5,164 nucleotides of DNA from Chloroflexota bacterium (GTDB taxonomy: Bacteria; Chloroflexota; Anaerolineae; Ardenticatenales; Ardenticatenaceae): positions 1 to 5,164 of the forward strand of contig DOUV01000500.1 of the NCBI GenBank assembly GCA_003520455.1, read 5' to 3'. Position numbers and translations under genes: made by a program. The notes under the pieces are model-generated. The model saw nothing but the letters and a program-made list of their open reading frames with translations, was not told where the DNA came from and did no database searches. The stretch's first letter is position 1. Every line of letters starts with the position of its first letter. Positions 1-5,164 of the stretch are shown here, in pieces.

Positions 1-211
1 CGTTGATGATGCCGCCGCCCCAGTCGAAGCAGATCGGGTTGCGATGGCCCACCCGCGGCAGTGGCCCAACGGACTTGGCGGTGACGGCACCCGCACCTCC
101 CTCGGCGGCGCGCCGCAGCAGGGTCGCCGAGGTGCCGATGATGCCCGAGGCGAGCACGAGCGGGTTGGGAAGGGTGGCGGTGCCTAATCTTGTCCGTAGT
201 TGTTCAGTCAT
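1..211 (-). CDS. pyrD: Dihydroorotate dehydrogenase, class 1 (PyrD), N-terminal part, cut by left window edge
   Basis: The first 70 codons are visible, starting [17 protein letters not shown] and ending at ...GGGIIN. PyrD oxidises dihydroorotate to orotate in de novo pyrimidine synthesis, using FMN, in the cytoplasm. Visible family features are the [11 protein letters not shown] strand and loop (residues 16-26), where the FMN site begins; the GAGAVTAKS stretch with the conserved FMN-contacting Lys46; the [11 protein letters not shown] loop (49-59); and the start of the G-x-IN motif (67-70). This pattern is closer to the class 1B/archaeal-type enzymes than to membrane-bound class 2. The catalytic base lies outside the window, so the subclass and any PyrK partner cannot be confirmed. 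The ATG at 211 is chosen because it puts the protein start a normal distance before the first conserved strand. It has no good Shine-Dalgarno sequence. An in-frame GTG at 238 would add nine residues and also lacks one. It follows the SWIM gene by 54 bp on the same strand. Confidence 0.88.
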   Translation of the reverse strand, partial: MTEQLRTRLGTATLPNPLVLASGIIGTSATLLRRAAEGGAGAVTAKSVGPLPRVGHRNPICFDWGGGIIN

Positions 212-236
212 CCACGTTGCGCTTTTGGAGGTCCAC

Positions 237-278
237 ACGTGACGCGGGATGCGTGATCCGTGACCTCACGCGTCACGT
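237..278. repeat. Perfect 10-bp inverted repeat, 22-bp spacer
   Basis: ACGTGACGCG at 237..246 is exactly mirrored by CGCGTCACGT at 269..278. In the minus-strand transcript this can form a strong GC-rich hairpin that starts at the end of the SWIM coding sequence, includes its stop codon in the loop, and finishes 25 nt before the pyrD ATG. No run of U follows, so it is not a standard intrinsic terminator. It may protect the 3' end of the upstream message, weaken read-through into pyrD, or simply reflect the dyad symmetry of the heptamer array it overlaps. Confidence 0.55.
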
Positions 279-279
279 T
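238..279. repeat. Period-7 array of CGTGA/TCACG units between the SWIM gene and pyrD
   Basis: Six consecutive heptamers read on the plus strand as CGTGACG, CGGGATG, CGTGATC, CGTGACC, then TCACGCG and TCACGTT. The first four are direct copies of a CGTGA core, the second of them with one mismatch, and the last two are the same core inverted. The array overlaps the stop codon of the SWIM gene (266..268) and ends 27 bp upstream of the pyrD start. Helically phased or tightly spaced repeats of this kind are often protein-binding sites, so an operator for pyrD is a reasonable inference, but no regulator can be named. No clear -10/-35 promoter was recognised beside it. Confidence 0.5.
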
Positions 280-1141
280 CTTCTTCACCAAAGGCCAGGC
301 GCTCTGCCTGGGCGGTCACAGTCGCGTAGACCGGGCCCAACGTTGTCTGCAACGTCGCCGGCGCGAACGAGGGCTGGCCCAGCCGTTGGAGCAGGCTCAG
401 CGGCACCTGGGGGGCACGCGGTTGAACCTGGAAGTCATCCAGGGGGGCGGCCAGGCGCCAGAACTCTGTGGGATCCACCGGCAGGGCAGTGGGCGGTACG
501 TCCGCGGCCGGTAGCGCGGTGAAGTCAGGCCCTTGCTCTTCTTCGGCTCCGGCTCGGCGCGCTCGCAGCCCCTCCAGGATCTGCTCCTGGGTGCGGCCGC
601 GGAGGCGGAAGAGCATGAACGGATCGTCGTCGAAGGCTTCGCCCAACAGGAAGTAGACCGCGGCGACATGTTTGCAGGGGTTCGCCCAGTCGGGACACGA
701 GCAGTTCGTTTCCAACTCCCTGGACGAGGTCGGGAAGAGGCTGACTCTGGCTGCGGAGAAAGCCTCTTCGATATCGGTGGGCATCTCCCCGGCCAGGAGC
801 TGGGCCGTGAAGATGGCCTGACCGGCCAGCACGTCCAGCACTCGCTCCCACTCCTTGTCCTTGAGCGGGGCCACGCGAATGCTCACCTTATAGGGTGTGG
901 GGCGGCTCCCCTGGACGCGGGCCGTGATCTCGTTGCCCTTCTCTTTGATGTCCATCACCTGGCCGCGCCGGGCGTAGGAGCGCCCCCGGCTCAGGCGGCC
1001 GGAGTCCATGATGCGGCTCAGGGCCTGGGTCCAGCGCTGCGCCCACCAACTCTTGCCGATCGCGCCGGACTTGCTGCGCGCCTTGATGCCGCCCTCGACC
1101 GGGATGGGCGTGGTTCGTTCGTAATATTCCCACCAGGGCAT
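266..1141 (-). CDS. SWIM zinc-finger protein, partner of SNF2 helicase
   Basis: A complete 291-residue protein starting MPWWEYYERT. The SWIM zinc-binding motif is at residues 147-158: Cys147-x-Cys149, six residues, Cys156-x-His158 (CSCPDWANPCKH), the CxCx(n)CxH pattern of the family. It is followed by an AVYFLLGEAF helix. The N-terminal block with GGIKA and SWWAQRW (about residues 17-37) matches what I recall of bacterial SWIM proteins encoded beside SNF2 helicases. Residues from about 200 to the end are Pro/Ala/Glu-rich and look variable. SWIM domains are thought to bind DNA or proteins; the biochemical role of this subfamily is unknown. The ATG at 1141 is preferred because it has a GAAAGGG ribosome-binding site and a family-like N-terminus. 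The same frame is open upstream to an ATG at 1258, but that extra 39-residue stretch resembles nothing and has no ribosome-binding site. It lies 157 bp after the SNF2 stop and is probably co-transcribed with that gene. Confidence 0.9.
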   Translation of the reverse strand: MPWWEYYERTTPIPVEGGIKARSKSGAIGKSWWAQRWTQALSRIMDSGRLSRGRSYARRGQVMDIKEKGNEITARVQGSRPTPYKVSIRVAPLKDKEWERVLDVLAGQAIFTAQLLAGEMPTDIEEAFSAARVSLFPTSSRELETNCSCPDWANPCKHVAAVYFLLGEAFDDDPFMLFRLRGRTQEQILEGLRARRAGAEEEQGPDFTALPAADVPPTALPVDPTEFWRLAAPLDDFQVQPRAPQVPLSLLQRLGQPSFAPATLQTTLGPVYATVTAQAERLAFGEEERDA

Positions 1142-1147
1142 AACGCA

Positions 1148-1154
1148 TCCCTTT
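1148..1154 (-). promoter_or_regulatory. Ribosome-binding site of the SWIM gene
   Basis: AAAGGGA on the minus strand, with 7 nt between its last G and the ATG at 1141. It is the best Shine-Dalgarno match near the 5' end of this open frame and decides the start at 1141 over the upstream ATG at 1258. Confidence 0.7.
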
Positions 1155-1160
1155 CGCAGT

Positions 1161-1193
1161 GGCAGATTGCCCGGGCTGGCGATCAGCCCTGCC
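1161..1193 (-). other. Potential stem-loop in the leader of the SWIM gene
   Basis: GGGCTG (1173..1178) pairs with CAGCCC (1184..1189) around a 5-nt loop. The outer bases GGCA (1161..1164) can also pair with TGCC (1190..1193), leaving an 8-nt bulge. In the minus-strand RNA it ends about 6 nt before the ribosome-binding site, so it could influence access to it. Stems of this size also occur by chance in DNA of this GC content. Confidence 0.35.
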
Positions 1194-1202
1194 TTGACGC
1201 CA

Positions 1203-1228
1203 GCGATGGAGGTGAATGGAACCATCGC
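1203..1228 (-). other. Potential stem-loop in the SNF2-SWIM spacer
   Basis: GCGATGG (1203..1209) is perfectly mirrored by CCATCGC (1222..1228) around a 12-nt loop. No U-run follows on either strand. Function unknown; it is one of three stems in a 157-bp spacer that otherwise contains no gene. Confidence 0.35.
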
Positions 1229-1271
1229 AGGCCGCAGACGCGAAGAAGCGCCTTCCATCTATGCTTCAGAA

Positions 1272-1297
1272 GCGAGACCTCATGACGGTGGTCTCGC
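1272..1297 (-). other. Stem-loop directly after the SNF2 stop codon
   Basis: GCGAGACC (1272..1279) and GGTCTCGC (1290..1297) form a perfect 8-bp stem with a 10-nt loop, beginning 1 nt after the SNF2 TGA on the minus strand. The sequence following the stem is TTCTGAAGC, which is only weakly U-rich. It is therefore at best a leaky or factor-assisted terminator, or a 3'-end stabiliser. It would allow the SNF2 and SWIM genes to be expressed at different levels. Confidence 0.45.
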
Positions 1298-1298
1298 G

Positions 1299-4200
1299 TC
1301 ACTCTCCCACCGCCTCCGGCCGCAGCGTCAGGACCTCGCGCAGGTCGTCGGTCGAGAGCTCGGTCAGCCAGCTCTCGTCGGCGGTCACGATGCTCTCAGC
1401 CAGGGCCTTCTTGCTCTCGATGAGCTGGTCGATGTTCTCTTCGAGCGTCCCGACGCAGAGGAACTTGTGAACCTGCACGTTGCGCGTCTGGCCGATACGG
1501 AAGGCGCGGTCGGTGGCCTGGTTCTCTACGGCCGGATTCCACCAGCGGTCGAAGTGGAAGACGTGGTTAGCCGCGGTCAGGTTGAGCCCCACGCCGCCAG
1601 CCTTCAAGGAGAGGATGAAGCAGGGGGGCGCACCGTCGCTGCTCTGGAACCGTTGGATCATGCGCTCGCGCTGCTTTTGGGGTGTGCCGCCATGCAGGAA
1701 GAGGACCTCGCGGCCGAAGGTCTCCTGCAAGTAGCTCTTGAGCATCTCACCCATCGTAGCGAACTGGGTGAAGACCAGCGCCCGCTCGTCGATGGTCAAC
1801 ACTTCCTCGAGCATCTCGGTCAGCCGCGCCAGCTTGCCGCTACGACCAGCCAACGGAGAGCGGTCACCCACAAATTGGACTGGGTGGTTGCAGATCTGCT
1901 TGAGCTTGAGGAGCGTGCTCAGCACCAGCCCCCTGCGTTGAATCCCCTCGCTCTCCTCGATCTGCTGCATCGAATCCCGCACGACTGCCTCGTAGAGCGT
2001 GGCCTGCTCCGGCGTCAGGTTGCAGTAGACCTTCATCTCCAGCTTGTCGGGCAGGTCCTGGATGATGGTGGGGTCGGTCTTGACGCGGCGCAGGATGAAA
2101 GGGCCGACCAGGTGGCGTAGCCGCTGCGTGGCCGTCTGATCGTGGTAGCGCTCGATAGGCAGGGCGAACTCGGCGCGGAAACCCTTCTGCGAGCCCAGGA
2201 AGCCAGGATTCAGGAAGTGCATGATCGACCAGAGCTCGGAGAGGCGGTTCTCGACCGGGGTGCCGGTGAGCGCGAGGCGGAAGTCGGTTGGGAGGCGGCG
2301 CACCGCCTTCGTCTGCTGGGCAGACGGGTTCTTGATATTCTGGGCCTCGTCCAGAATGACGGTGCTCCAGCGGACGTGGGACAACAGGTCGGCGTCGCGG
2401 CGGGCCAGGCCGTAGCTGGTGATGACGACGTCGTGGGCCTCGACCTGCTTCAAAAATTCCTGGCCGCTGGCCCGATCGGCGCCATGATGGAGCATCACAT
2501 GCATCTCGGGGGCGAAGCGGCGCACCTCGCGCTCCCAGTTGCCGGTCACCGAGGTCGGGCAGACAACCAGGGCCGGCGGCACCTGCTCGTGCTCCTCGCG
2601 ATCGCGCTGCAGGAGTGCGATCGTTTGGATCGTGTTGTGGCAGAGGATGTTGTTCGCGACGAAATTGTGGTGGCCGGCTACCTCGAAATCGTAGACCCAG
2701 CCGTCATACTCGACCTCCTCGATGGTCTGGATTCGGCAGTGGAAGATCTCCTGGTCGAGAAGGTACTGTGATTGCTGCTGCGTGGCGCTCAACTGTTCTT
2801 CGTCCAAGCCGGCGCAGGCGTCGAGCGTCTGGGCTGTCCACCTCGAGCGCCTGGGTTGGCGATACTGCTGCTCGGCGGCCCCACTGAGAGGGCCATCACC
2901 CGCCGCCACGACTCGCTCCAGGCTCGCGCGCGAGAACTGCTGCGACCCGGCAGTGTAGACAGGATTGTGCATCCCGCAGGGGCGCGCCGGCCGCCTGGTC
3001 GTTGCGACGGCTTCAGCCACGATCTCGGAGGCCGGGACGCCCGCGATGTTTGGGTTATTCATCGGGGCACAAATCTCTTCGAGACGCCGCTGTTTCTCCG
3101 GGCTGATGAATCCGATCTGCTGCAAGAAGGTCCGGGCCGCGGTCCCCTCGATGGTGCCGATTGAGTAGGTGCGGAAGAGACCGTGGCCGTTCGTGGCACG
3201 TTTCTGGTTGGTAGCGAGACGCATCCAGATACCGAAGCGCCGCAGGAGCACCGAAAGTTGCTGAATGAGCAGGGGAGAGGCGCTGCTGATCTCGATGCTG
3301 CGCCTGCCCGGCACGGTGCTGGCCTCAGCCTCGAAGTAGTTCCGCAGGAACAGGCGCACGCTCTCCAGGTCTGCCTGCATGATGAAGGGTGGAATCGCCT
3401 TCTCGCGCGAGCCCTTTCCCCATTCGTATCCCCTGGCTTCCAGGAATTGGCGGTAGGCCTGGCTGTTGACCGTGAGGGCCGGGGCTTTGCTGGAGGAGCA
3501 ACGAATAGTCGGACGGTTGATCTTGAGACCGTAGCGCTGACCGATCCGCTGGAGGACCTGGCGGAGTTCCTCCAACCGTTCGGTCTCCTGCTGCGAGATC
3601 GTGATGGTTCCCCGTTCGGGAAGTTCGTGCCCCTCGGCAAGCTGCCAGGCGAGAAACGTGACCAGATCGGGGTCCTCCGGCTGTCCCTCCCACAACAAGG
3701 CGGCCGGCACGCAGACGTCATCGCCGACCTCCAACTCGTTCGTCCAGCCCTTCCTCGTCAAGAGCCGATGGGCGTGGGTGATGGTGATGCTGCTGCCATC
3801 TTCCAACCTGATCGTTCGCAGGGTCTCACGAACGTACTGCCGGTAGAGCCGCCGGACGGGGGCCGGCACGATCCGGCCGCGTTCCTCGTCAATGGCGTTC
3901 ACGAGCAAGGGTTCAGAGGGGGTAGCCCAAAACCCTTCTCCGTCAAACCACTCGTCCTTCGCGTAGGATGACCACGCGCGTTCGGCCGTCTGGTCCAACC
4001 CGTTCACGTAGACGAACGAATCTCGAGCCAGGCACTTTCCGAGTCCCATATCGTCTGCCAGGCAGGCGCCGAGGCCCCAGCGGCGCATGAAGGCCAGCCA
4101 GGAGAAGCCGCGCTGTTGGTAGGGGCGCAGCTCGGCCTCCAGGCCCTCCGGTTGGGACAGCAGGTCGGGCTGGTCGCCCTGCTTGAGCCGCTCCAGCAAG

Positions 4201-5164
4201 TCGCTTAGCCAGCCGGTGACCTCCACGTCCCCGACCGGAAGCCCATCGATCTCGCCCTCGGCGTTCAGACCCCACATGAGCGCTTCCAGCACGCTCATCT
4301 GCGCCTCCGCCTGGTGCCGCTCCCAGAAACGGATCGCGGCCTCAATCTCCTCAGGGTTGAGGACGACCCACTGGCCGCGGAGTTGGACCAGCGGGGCCTT
4401 CAGCCGCACCAGGGCCTCGAACTCCTCTCGGGTGAGCGTCTGGTCGCCCAGGACGACCTCCCACTGATAGGCAACCAGGTTTTCCAGGCTGAGAATGCCT
4501 TTGGAGATGGTGCTGGGCGGCTCCTTGGAACTGTTCACCTTCAACCGCGCCCCCAGGCGGCGGCCGGGTTTGTTCCACCAGGGCGGTACCAGCACTCCAA
4601 AACTGCTCTGCTCAAGCAGCGGGGCGGCCTCCCGCAAGAAGGTGTAGGCCTCATCGGTGCGGAGCGCGGCCTCGGTGGGGCGGCGCTCGCGCAGGCTGCG
4701 CTCCAGGGGCGGGAAGAGGCGCGAGGCGTAGCCGAGGGCCGTCAGCAGCCGTTCCTGGGGCTCGTTGAAGCGGCGGTTCAGGTAGGTGACCGTCTTGCCG
4801 CGGGCCTTCCAGACCTCACTGGCGGGCACCAGCAGACTGGGATCGTCCCTGGCCTGGAGAAGGAACTCGACCGGCCAGTTTGCCTCCGGCGTGTCGGGCA
4901 CCTCCAGGCGCAGGCAGACTCGGAAAGCGGCGTCGCCGGCGACCTGCAACTGGCGCACCCAGGCCTTGTGGGCCCGAACCAGGCCGCTGAGCGTGAAGGC
5001 CGGGCCCTCGACGCTCGGGTCGGGGCCGAAGAGGGCGTTGAGCCAGCTCACGGCCACGTCGTCGCCCTTCAGAGGGTGCCAGTTCGTGGCGTGCCACTCG
5101 CGGACGGCGGCGTCCACGGCCGTCGCGAGGAAGTCCTCCAACAGGCGGTGCGGCGGCGCCGGCT
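1299..5164 (-). CDS. SNF2-family DNA helicase/ATPase, interrupted by an intein; 5' end cut by right window edge
   Basis: A RecA-fold double-stranded DNA translocase of the bacterial SNF2 group related to mycobacterial HelZ. Residues are numbered from the TTG at 5141. Residues about 175-320 resemble the SNF2-associated region (DUF3670 type; GVLVPPWWN at 182-190). Next comes LRPYQQRGFSWL (338-349), then motif I, split as DDMGLGK369 / T837 by the intein. After it come motif Ia (CPTSVTGNW, 861-869), motif II DEAQ (931-934), motif III LTGTP (958-962), LRRVKTDP (1017-1024), motif IV-like ALVFTQF (1121-1127), motif V AGGVGLNL (1181-1188) and motif VI QATDRAFRIGQ (1208-1218) with arginines 1212 and 1215. 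The TTG at 5141 is not a convincing start: the frame stays open to the window edge, and the family has a further N-terminal region of a few hundred residues. Visible extein is about 820 residues. It is followed on the same strand by the SWIM gene, a known pairing; a role in DNA repair or remodelling is only inferred. Confidence 0.93.
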   Translation of the reverse strand, partial: PAPPHRLLEDFLATAVDAAVREWHATNWHPLKGDDVAVSWLNALFGPDPSVEGPAFTLSGLVRAHKAWVRQLQVAGDAAFRVCLRLEVPDTPEANWPVEFLLQARDDPSLLVPASEVWKARGKTVTYLNRRFNEPQERLLTALGYASRLFPPLERSLRERRPTEAALRTDEAYTFLREAAPLLEQSSFGVLVPPWWNKPGRRLGARLKVNSSKEPPSTISKGILSLENLVAYQWEVVLGDQTLTREEFEALVRLKAPLVQLRGQWVVLNPEEIEAAIRFWERHQAEAQMSVLEALMWGLNAEGEIDGLPVGDVEVTGWLSDLLERLKQGDQPDLLSQPEGLEAELRPYQQRGFSWLAFMRRWGLGACLADDMGLGKCLARDSFVYVNGLDQTAERAWSSYAKDEWFDGEGFWATPSEPLLVNAIDEERGRIVPAPVRRLYRQYVRETLRTIRLEDGSSITITHAHRLLTRKGWTNELEVGDDVCVPAALLWEGQPEDPDLVTFLAWQLAEGHELPERGTITISQQETERLEELRQVLQRIGQRYGLKINRPTIRCSSSKAPALTVNSQAYRQFLEARGYEWGKGSREKAIPPFIMQADLESVRLFLRNYFEAEASTVPGRRSIEISSASPLLIQQLSVLLRRFGIWMRLATNQKRATNGHGLFRTYSIGTIEGTAARTFLQQIGFISPEKQRRLEEICAPMNNPNIAGVPASEIVAEAVATTRRPARPCGMHNPVYTAGSQQFSRASLERVVAAGDGPLSGAAEQQYRQPRRSRWTAQTLDACAGLDEEQLSATQQQSQYLLDQEIFHCRIQTIEEVEYDGWVYDFEVAGHHNFVANNILCHNTIQTIALLQRDREEHEQVPPALVVCPTSVTGNWEREVRRFAPEMHVMLHHGADRASGQEFLKQVEAHDVVITSYGLARRDADLLSHVRWSTVILDEAQNIKNPSAQQTKAVRRLPTDFRLALTGTPVENRLSELWSIMHFLNPGFLGSQKGFRAEFALPIERYHDQTATQRLRHLVGPFILRRVKTDPTIIQDLPDKLEMKVYCNLTPEQATLYEAVVRDSMQQIEESEGIQRRGLVLSTLLKLKQICNHPVQFVGDRSPLAGRSGKLARLTEMLEEVLTIDERALVFTQFATMGEMLKSYLQETFGREVLFLHGGTPQKQRERMIQRFQSSDGAPPCFILSLKAGGVGLNLTAANHVFHFDRWWNPAVENQATDRAFRIGQTRNVQVHKFLCVGTLEENIDQLIESKKALAESIVTADESWLTELSTDDLREVLTLRPEAVGE
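2634..4034 (-). mobile_element. Intein with LAGLIDADG homing endonuclease, inserted in the SNF2 Walker A motif
   Basis: 467 codons, in frame, residues 370-836 of the helicase reading. It begins CLARDSFVYVNG (block A, nucleophile Cys370). Block B is ITITHAHRLLT, with the TxxH motif at Thr455-His458. The C-terminal blocks are VYDFEVAGHHNFVANN (block F) and NILCHN, ending His835-Asn836, followed by Thr837 as the +1 residue. All residues needed for the usual splicing route are present: N-S shift on Cys, transfer to Thr, Asn cyclisation. Splicing restores DDMGLGKTIQTIALL, an intact P-loop. Between the splicing halves is a homing endonuclease domain (about 490-690) and a further stretch of about 110 residues (691-805) that no canonical block explains. 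Inteins in P-loops, including SNF2 proteins of Deinococcus, are known, so the site is not new in itself. Sampled 60-base lines inside it are 55-62% GC, against 62-80% in the flanking extein. Confidence 0.95.
3072..3674 (-). other. LAGLIDADG (DOD-type) homing endonuclase domain inside the intein
   Basis: Residues about 490-690 of the SNF2 reading. First LAGLIDADG helix: TFLAWQLAEGH (495-505), with Glu503 at the metal-binding position. Second helix: LFLRNYFEAEAS (597-608), with Glu606 at that position and Ala607 in place of the usual Gly. Between them the KAIPPFI segment (581-587) supplies the Lys of block D. LLIQQLSVLLRRFGIWMRL (block H, 624-642) follows. The two acids are conserved as Glu, a substitution seen in active enzymes, so the domain is plausibly able to make the double-strand break that drives intein homing into intein-free SNF2 alleles. 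Activity cannot be judged from sequence alone. Confidence 0.85.

Noticed and set aside
227..232. Perfect GGAGGT on the plus strand followed at 6 nt by GTG
   Set aside because: The frame it would start ends after five codons (GTG ACG CGG GAT GCG TGA), so it is not a gene start; chance match.
3..242. Plus-strand open frame of 79 codons at the left edge
   Set aside because: The minus strand of the same stretch encodes an unmistakable DHODH N-terminus, so this frame is its shadow.
1142..1258. Upstream extension of the SWIM gene to an ATG at 1258
   Set aside because: The 39 extra residues look unlike the family, run through the hairpin-bearing spacer and lack a ribosome-binding site, whereas the ATG at 1141 has one.
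533..1285. Plus-strand open frame of 250 codons opposite the SWIM gene
   Set aside because: Antisense to the SWIM zinc-finger coding sequence; no ribosome-binding site or recognisable family.
1272..1297. Intrinsic terminator after SNF2
   Set aside because: The stem is good but no U-tract follows, so it is recorded only as a stem-loop.
1167..2120. Long plus-strand open frame of 317 codons opposite the SNF2 C-terminal helicase half
   Set aside because: It is the antisense of well-conserved helicase motifs V and VI; its translation has low complexity typical of GC-rich shadow frames and no recognisable domain.
2142..2771. Plus-strand open frame of 209 codons opposite SNF2 motifs Ia to III and the end of the intein
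   Set aside because: Antisense shadow; composition is an Asp/Val/Leu-rich complement of the helicase codons.
3183..3971. Plus-strand open frame of 262 codons opposite the intein
   Set aside because: Shadow of the intein reading frame; the minus-strand frame has intact splicing and endonuclease motifs throughout.

Overview
The window is GC-rich, gene-dense bacterial DNA, and all the coding sequence lies on the minus strand. Reading from right to left, in the direction of transcription, it holds three genes. The first is a large SNF2-family DNA helicase/ATPase whose 5' end runs off the right edge. The second is a complete SWIM zinc-finger protein. The third is the first 70 codons of a class 1 dihydroorotate dehydrogenase (pyrD), which runs off the left edge. 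The high GC, the type of SNF2 protein and the PyrD N-terminus would suit a Chloroflexota-like or other high-GC bacterium (Deinococcota, Actinomycetota), but no taxonomic marker is present and this is a weak guess.

The main feature is an in-frame intein of 467 codons (2634..4034) inside the SNF2 gene. It sits in the Walker A (P-loop) motif, between the catalytic lysine and the following threonine (GLGK/T). It has all the splicing signatures: Cys1, a TxxH block, a VYDFEV...HNF block, a terminal His-Asn and a +1 Thr. It also carries a LAGLIDADG-type homing endonuclease domain in which both metal-binding acids are Glu. The helicase cannot bind ATP normally until the intein is spliced out, so every functional copy of the enzyme depends on splicing.

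The SNF2 and SWIM genes are separated by 156 bp with no gene, but this spacer contains three potential stem-loops. Pairing of an SNF2 helicase with a SWIM protein is a known bacterial arrangement, and the two products are likely to act together on DNA or chromatin-like substrates. Their precise job is not established.

Between the SWIM stop codon and pyrD lies a compact array of CGTGA/TCACG units spaced exactly 7 bp apart (238..279), with a perfect 10-bp inverted repeat laid over it. It may be an operator or RNA structure separating or controlling pyrD. No tRNA, rRNA, CRISPR array or insertion sequence was seen. Long plus-strand open frames opposite the genes are read as GC-driven shadows.
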